Assembly (NCBI GenBank): GCA_020434605.1
Contig: JAGRAL010000250.1
Coordinates: forward strand, 1 to 9,852
Reading direction: 5' to 3'
DNA: 9,852 bases
Origin: Bdellovibrionales bacterium
Lineage (GTDB): Bacteria; Bdellovibrionota; Bdellovibrionia; Bdellovibrionales; UBA840
Position numbers and translations under genes: made by a program. The notes under the pieces were generated by a model. That model did not search any database. It saw only the letters and a list, made by a program, of their open reading frames with translations, and had not been told where the DNA came from. Shown piece after piece: positions 6,412 through 9,852 of this stretch (the stretch's first letter is position 1; each line of letters starts with the position of its first letter).

Positions 6412-7167
6412 TTAATTGGCGTAAACGTAAATTTTAAGTTTATTAGTTTGTATGAGATTAGAGTGCCATTCCAAAAGAGAACGGGGTGACACATCACCGA
6501 ACATAATGGGGTCAATAATACCCCAGTCTCCCGTCTTCATCTTTACGCCAGTTGCGACATGGTAAGAATACGAGGTATTCATATTTCCAAAAGAGTCTTT
6601 TAAAACAAGTCCACCATAACCCATGGCTACCAAACGAATCATCTCTTTACCATTTAAAGCTTCAATCATGTGCTTTGATATGCAAGCGCATTCATTACGG
6701 CAATAGTGCTTGATTTTATCATGCTGTGAAAACACTTCTACTGCGTAGACTTCGTTACTAGCCTTTATCTCTTTCATGCGGGATTCAACGATGACTTGCC
6801 ATGCCTCTTGTTGTATTTTCGTACCATTTAAATCAGGCAATTGAGGTTCACTTAAAGCTACTACTCCAGAAGATATGCTTACACCTAGGCTTTTAAGGCC
6901 TTGCACTTTCTCTTGAATACTTACTGGTAATAGCTCAACCTTAGATTGATTTAAATCAATAAAGCGAATTGTATTGGTTGAAATTCCACTGATAATATCA
7001 AGACTATCCCAAGGAGATTCTATATCAGAATTCTCTAGCCTCTCATACAAAGTAACAAGCTCCACCTCGGATACAGGCTGCAATGCAGGCTCAGAATAGC
7101 AGGCCGTAAGCAAAGGCAGGGCTGCCAAGAAGACTATCATAAATACTTTATTTAAATTCACCTTCAT
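6412..7167 (-). CDS. Lipoprotein with protein-glutaminase-like Cys-His-Asp domain
   Basis: This 251-aa protein starts with a lipoprotein signal: Lys residues, a hydrophobic core and the lipobox LTAC with Cys23. The next residues (YSE) lack an Asp retention signal, so the outer membrane is likely. Residues about 24-140 have no recognised domain and could be a pro-region. The C-terminal part has CISKHMIEAL (Cys162), then SYSYHVATGVKMKTGDWGIIDP with His203 and Asp219, then SPRSLLEW. This resembles Chryseobacterium protein-glutaminase (triad recalled as Cys156, His197, Asp217), including the 41-residue Cys-His spacing and the HVA...IDP strands. It may deamidate protein glutamines or be another papain-fold hydrolase. 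Two more cysteines (156, 160) lie close to Cys162. An ATG at 7260 would add 31 residues and bury the lipobox; AGAGG four bases before the ATG at 7167 decides the start. Only 104 nt separate this ATG from the kup stop. Confidence 0.78.
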   Translation of the reverse strand: MKVNLNKVFMIVFLAALPLLTACYSEPALQPVSEVELVTLYERLENSDIESPWDSLDIISGISTNTIRFIDLNQSKVELLPVSIQEKVQGLKSLGVSISSGVVALSEPQLPDLNGTKIQQEAWQVIVESRMKEIKASNEVYAVEVFSQHDKIKHYCRNECACISKHMIEALNGKEMIRLVAMGYGGLVLKDSFGNMNTSYSYHVATGVKMKTGDWGIIDPIMFGDVSPRSLLEWHSNLIQTNKLKIYVYAN

Positions 7168-7229
7168 AGGTCCTCTGTACAAGCTGTTGACACTCATAAA
7201 ATAAATACAAAGATAACCTTCATAAATAA

Positions 7230-7255
7230 GACTTAAAGTCATATTACCTAGTAAT
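7230..7255. promoter_or_regulatory. Two adjacent short inverted repeats upstream of the lipoprotein gene
   Basis: GACTTAAAGTC (7230-7240) and ATTACCTAGTAAT (7243-7255) each have perfect 5-bp arms around a 1- or 3-base centre. They lie in the 104-nt gap between kup and the lipoprotein gene. On the minus strand TTGCTA and TTTAAG flank the second repeat with a 17-bp spacer (4 of 6 each to consensus), so this could be a weak, regulated promoter. Chance symmetry is quite possible in AT-rich DNA. Confidence 0.25.
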
Positions 7256-7271
7256 AGCAATAAGTAAGCCG

Positions 7272-9149
7272 CTAAATTTCGATCTGGGTCCCCACCTCAA
7301 TCACATTATTAGGCGGGATATTAAAGAATAGCATTGGGCGTTCAGCGTTTCTGGACATAAAAGAAAATAGCTTACTTCTCCATTTGCCGAAAAATTTGTG
7401 CTCACCATCAACTACTATGGTCTCTCTTCCTAAGACGAATGTGATTTCCTCTAAAGGAAAGTCTAGACCCGAGGCTTTTGCAGCCTCAAGAATTGTAATC
7501 ACACTTGGACGTTCACGAAATCCAAAATATGCTTTCACTCTATAAAAGTTAGGTGCAAGCTCTCTAATTTTTACTCTTTCAGATGATTTTACAAATGGAT
7601 CTTTTCTGGTCTTAACCGTTAAAATCAAGATTTTTTCATGTAAAACTTTATTGTGTTTTAAGTTATGTAGTAGTGGAACTGGCACACCCCAAGCATCCCC
7701 TGACATAAACACAGCATAGCCTGGCACTTTTTGAGGTTGTACTTTTTTAATATGCTCTAAAAAATCCTCTACCGAGATAGATCTCTTTTTTAAGATTTCA
7801 AGTAGTTGTGCTCTACCTAAACGCCAAGTTCTCATTAGGATAAATACAAAAGAGGCAAGAAGAAGAGCTACCCAACCGCCCTCGAAAAATTTAACCGCGT
7901 TGGCTCCAAAAAATAATATATCTAAAACTAAAAGTATTCCGAACAATATACTTGCTTGCCAAATTTTCCACTTCCATATTTTGGTAGCAACATCAAAAGC
8001 TAAAATTGTAGTTAGCCCCATCGTCGCAGCCACCGCTACACCGTAAGCGGATGCAAGTGCTGCAGAGGTTTGAAACTGTAAGACCAATAATACAACACCC
8101 ACAAATAGACAGGCGTTTACAAATGGCAAATAGATCTGCCCGATAACCACCGATGAAGTATGAACGATCTGTAATCTGGGAAAAAACCCAAGCTGCATAG
8201 CCTGTTTAGAGAGAGAAAATATACCTGAAATCAATGCTTGAGATGCAATCGTTGCAGTAGCAGCCGCTAAAATTACCAAAAACCATAACGCCCAATCAGG
8301 AGCTAACATAAAAAATGGATTTTCAATTGCCGCCGGGTTTGACAACAACAAAGCTCCTTGACCGAAGTAATTTAGTACTAGGGCAGGAAACGCTACAAAA
8401 TACCAAGCTCTAACAATGGGTTTTCTACCAAAGTGTCCCATATCTGCATATAGCGATTCTCCCCCAGTAACTACTAGAAAGATAGACCCTAAAACCAAAA
8501 TACTAGAAATTGAATTGTCGATAAAAAACTTAATCGCATATATCGGGTTTAAGGCCCATAAAATATATGGATGCTCTATCAGTTTTAGAGCACCAAAAGA
8601 TCCTATAGTAACAAACCACAAAAGTACGATCGGTCCAAAAAAACTACCAATTTTTGCTGTCCCAAATCTTTGAAAATAAAATAGTAAGCTTATCAATATA
8701 AGGGTTATGGGGATTACAACGCCCTCTAAGTTAGGGGCAATGGTTTTTAAACCTTCAACTGCCGATAACACAGAAATTGCGGGAGTAATTACCCCGTCAC
8801 CAAAAAGTAGAGCCGCTCCAACTAAACCAACTAGAATAACCCACTTTCTGTTTTCTTCAACCTTAGAAACCAAGGCCATCAGTGATAAAACTCCACCCTC
8901 ACCGTTGTTATCAGCTCTTAAAATATAGGTCATATACTTAATGCTAATGACTAAAGTTAAAGTCCATAAAATGAGTGATAAGATACCAAGTACATTCCCT
9001 TCGGTGAGTGCCAAACCATAATGCGGGCTAAAACATTCACGAAATGCATAAAGTGGACTGGTCCCAATGTCGCCAAAAACAACTCCAAGAGCTATAAGCG
9101 ATTGAATCGCTAACGACTTACTAGAAGATTCATGATTCGAAGTAGACAT
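7272..9149 (-). CDS. kup: Kup-family low-affinity K+ uptake transporter
   Basis: This 625-aa protein is the full length of the Kup/HAK/KT family (E. coli Kup is 622 aa). It carries out H+-coupled potassium uptake across the inner membrane. Hallmarks are GDIGTSPLY (26-34) in the first membrane segment, RADNNGEGG (79-86 region), FGDGVITPAISVLSAVEGL (116-134) and TGGESLYADMGHFG (228-241). About twelve hydrophobic segments run to residue 440, followed by a soluble cytoplasmic C-terminal domain of about 180 residues. The start codon at 9149 yields the usual short hydrophilic N-terminus. No ribosome-binding site precedes it, and a good promoter ends only about 12 bases upstream, so the mRNA may be almost leaderless. 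It is divergent from the cold-shock gene. No kdp or trk genes are in the window. Confidence 0.97.
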   Translation of the reverse strand: MSTSNHESSSKSLAIQSLIALGVVFGDIGTSPLYAFRECFSPHYGLALTEGNVLGILSLILWTLTLVISIKYMTYILRADNNGEGGVLSLMALVSKVEENRKWVILVGLVGAALLFGDGVITPAISVLSAVEGLKTIAPNLEGVVIPITLILISLLFYFQRFGTAKIGSFFGPIVLLWFVTIGSFGALKLIEHPYILWALNPIYAIKFFIDNSISSILVLGSIFLVVTGGESLYADMGHFGRKPIVRAWYFVAFPALVLNYFGQGALLLSNPAAIENPFFMLAPDWALWFLVILAAATATIASQALISGIFSLSKQAMQLGFFPRLQIVHTSSVVIGQIYLPFVNACLFVGVVLLVLQFQTSAALASAYGVAVAATMGLTTILAFDVATKIWKWKIWQASILFGILLVLDILFFGANAVKFFEGGWVALLLASFVFILMRTWRLGRAQLLEILKKRSISVEDFLEHIKKVQPQKVPGYAVFMSGDAWGVPVPLLHNLKHNKVLHEKILILTVKTRKDPFVKSSERVKIRELAPNFYRVKAYFGFRERPSVITILEAAKASGLDFPLEEITFVLGRETIVVDGEHKFFGKWRSKLFSFMSRNAERPMLFFNIPPNNVIEVGTQIEI

Positions 9150-9161
9150 ATAATTAGGTTC

Positions 9162-9190
9162 ATTAAATCGAACTTCATCTTTAGGGTCAA
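9162..9190 (-). promoter_or_regulatory. kup promoter (TTGACC - 17 bp - TTTAAT)
   Basis: On the minus strand the -35 TTGACC (9190-9185) and the -10 TTTAAT (9167-9162) each match the sigma-70 consensus at 5 of 6 positions with an ideal 17-bp spacer. Transcription would start at the A near 9155-9154, leaving only about five to six bases before the kup ATG at 9149. This is the best promoter in the window by eye. Confidence 0.55.
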
Positions 9191-9224
9191 CCCATTGCTA
9201 AGGCTTAAAAAGTACTAAAAAGAT

Positions 9225-9263
9225 GCAGAACTGTAGCAGACTTGTGCAGATTCAGGAACTGAA
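9225..9263. repeat. Three phased GCAGA repeats and an inverted repeat between kup and the cold-shock gene
   Basis: GCAGA occurs at 9225-9229, 9236-9240 and 9246-9250, with start-to-start spacings of 11 and 10 bases (about one helical turn). A perfect inverted repeat, TTCAG-gaa-CTGAA (9251-9263), follows directly. The cluster lies 35 bases upstream of the kup -35 and about 90 upstream of the cold-shock start, so it could bind a regulator of either gene. It is short enough that chance cannot be excluded. Confidence 0.25.
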
Positions 9264-9355
9264 GTCTATATTTACGCATATCTCCAAGAAAATACCTATC
9301 CGACGCTGATCTTCTATGCTAGCCTACAAAGACATAATTTTAGTGAGGTTATTAC

Positions 9356-9550
9356 ATGAGCACAGGTACCGTAAAGTTTTTTAACGCAGGCAAAGGTTTT
9401 GGTTTTATCACTCCGGATGATGGAAAAGATATTTTCTTTCACATCTCTGAAGTTCAAGGTGAAGAGCCAAAAGACGGCGACAAAGTAGAATTTGAAATTG
9501 GACAGGGTAAAAAAGGTCCTTGTGCTGTAGGCGTAAAAGTTAAGAGGTAA
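9356..9550 (+). CDS. Cold-shock-domain protein (CspA family)
   Basis: This 64-aa protein is a single cold-shock domain (family usually 65-70 aa), a five-stranded OB fold that binds single-stranded RNA or DNA and melts RNA structure. RNP1 is KGFGFI (13-18) and RNP2 is DIFFHIS (25-31); the nucleic-acid-stacking Phe and His residues are kept. RNP2 has Phe28 and Ile30 where many members have Val and Phe, and NAGKGFGF replaces the common NxEKGFGF. GAGG at 9345-9348, seven bases before the ATG, supports the start. Possible -10 boxes are TATGCT (9315-9320) and CATAAT (9333-9338), neither with a good -35, so the leader length, and whether it has a cold-responsive structure as in E. coli cspA, cannot be decided. 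A strong terminator follows about 25 bases after the stop. Confidence 0.97.
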   Translation: MSTGTVKFFNAGKGFGFITPDDGKDIFFHISEVQGEEPKDGDKVEFEIGQGKKGPCAVGVKVKR

Positions 9551-9573
9551 TTTTTCGTTTACATTTCATAAAT

Positions 9574-9610
9574 AAAAAAAAGGCGCCTAAAAAGCGCCTT
9601 TTTTTATTTT
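9574..9610. terminator. Bidirectional Rho-independent terminator
   Basis: AGGCGC (9581-9586) pairs with GCGCCT (9594-9599) around a 7-nt loop, and the A-run 9575-9580 pairs with the T-run 9600-9605, extending the stem to about 12 bp. A T-rich tail follows on both strands. It ends the cold-shock transcript on the plus strand and the incoming gene on the minus strand, whose stop codon (9604-9606) lies in the hairpin arm. Confidence 0.9.
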
Positions 9611-9852
9611 ACACCTTGTACAGATTGTATGATCCCTGCCATCTCGTGCGTACCACCTGGCATTGCAAGTATGTAGGTTTGCTTTAAATCAAGTTTTTCA
9701 CCAGATTTAAACAGAACACTCACCTTGCCATCTACGTTGACGTCCATAGATATTTCATCTGATTGTACGGAAAATAGTGATTTTGTAAACGTTGGAGAAA
9801 ATGTATCTACACTACTAACCTTACTAACTATAGTGCTTGCAGCATCCGTATA
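9604..9852 (-). CDS. Unrecognised protein, C-terminal 82 residues (N-terminus beyond right edge)
   Basis: The minus strand is open from the right edge to a TAA at 9604-9606, giving 82 residues from YTDAAST to VQGVK. It contains alternating hydrophobic/polar strands (for example ISMDVNVDGKVSVLFKSGE and TYILAMPGGTHEMAGIIQSV), consistent with a beta-rich domain. There are no cysteines and only one His. I do not recognise a family. The Ser/Thr-rich composition would suit an exported protein, but the N-terminus is not visible. The open frame, the compatible codon use and the terminator placed directly at its stop codon support it as a real gene. It converges on the cold-shock gene and shares its terminator. 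Confidence 0.7.
   Translation of the reverse strand, partial: YTDAASTIVSKVSSVDTFSPTFTKSLFSVQSDEISMDVNVDGKVSVLFKSGEKLDLKQTYILAMPGGTHEMAGIIQSVQGVK

Noticed and set aside
7187..7215. TTGACA on the plus strand as an antisense promoter
   Set aside because: No acceptable -10 lies 16-18 bases downstream (AAGATA at best), so the perfect -35 is probably chance.
7168..7260. 31-residue N-terminal extension of the lipoprotein, or a separate leader peptide
   Set aside because: It would bury the signal and lipobox; a good ribosome-binding site precedes only the ATG at 7167, and no stop separates the extension as its own gene.
8416..8928. Plus-strand open frames 8416-8673 and 8707-8928
   Set aside because: They are antisense to conserved Kup motifs and have no independent support.

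Overview
This is an AT-rich window (GC not computed, roughly 38-40% by eye) from a Gram-negative-like bacterium. It encodes one outer-membrane-type lipoprotein and two exported enzymes with Sec signal peptides. The mix of pyrimidine catabolism, secreted protein-processing hydrolases, Kup and a cold-shock protein would suit an environmental proteobacterium or a Bdellovibrionota-type organism. That placement is a guess, because no rRNA or other marker is present.

Left block (1-3844, minus strand): a tight three-gene operon read right to left. It holds a CoA-acylating (methyl)malonate-semialdehyde dehydrogenase, a GTP cyclohydrolase II-like protein of the long URC1 type, and a DUF1688/URC4-type protein that runs off the left edge. 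URC1 and URC4 are the signature pair of the reductase-independent URC pathway of uracil degradation. Its three-carbon product is expected at the level of malonate semialdehyde/3-hydroxypropionate, which the dehydrogenase could convert to acetyl-CoA. I read this block as a uracil-catabolic operon and not as riboflavin synthesis.

Middle block (3845-7167): a divergent intergenic region with candidate promoters and a 10-bp palindrome, then an exported 204-aa protein (+) with a Cys/His/Asp arrangement. It converges within 3 nt on a small unknown gene (-). Next come a secreted M14 carboxypeptidase of the N/E type (-) and a lipoprotein with a protein-glutaminase-like Cys-His-Asp domain (-). Three extracytoplasmic protein-modifying or protein-degrading candidates therefore lie within about 3.2 kb.

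Right block (7272-9852): kup (-), whose consensus-like promoter sits so close to the start codon that the mRNA may be nearly leaderless; a 206-nt divergent intergenic region with short phased repeats; a 64-aa cold-shock-domain protein (+); a strong bidirectional terminator; and the C-terminal 82 residues of an unrecognised protein (-) entering from the right edge. I saw no RNA genes, mobile elements or CRISPR arrays, and no gene-free stretch exceeds 300 bases.
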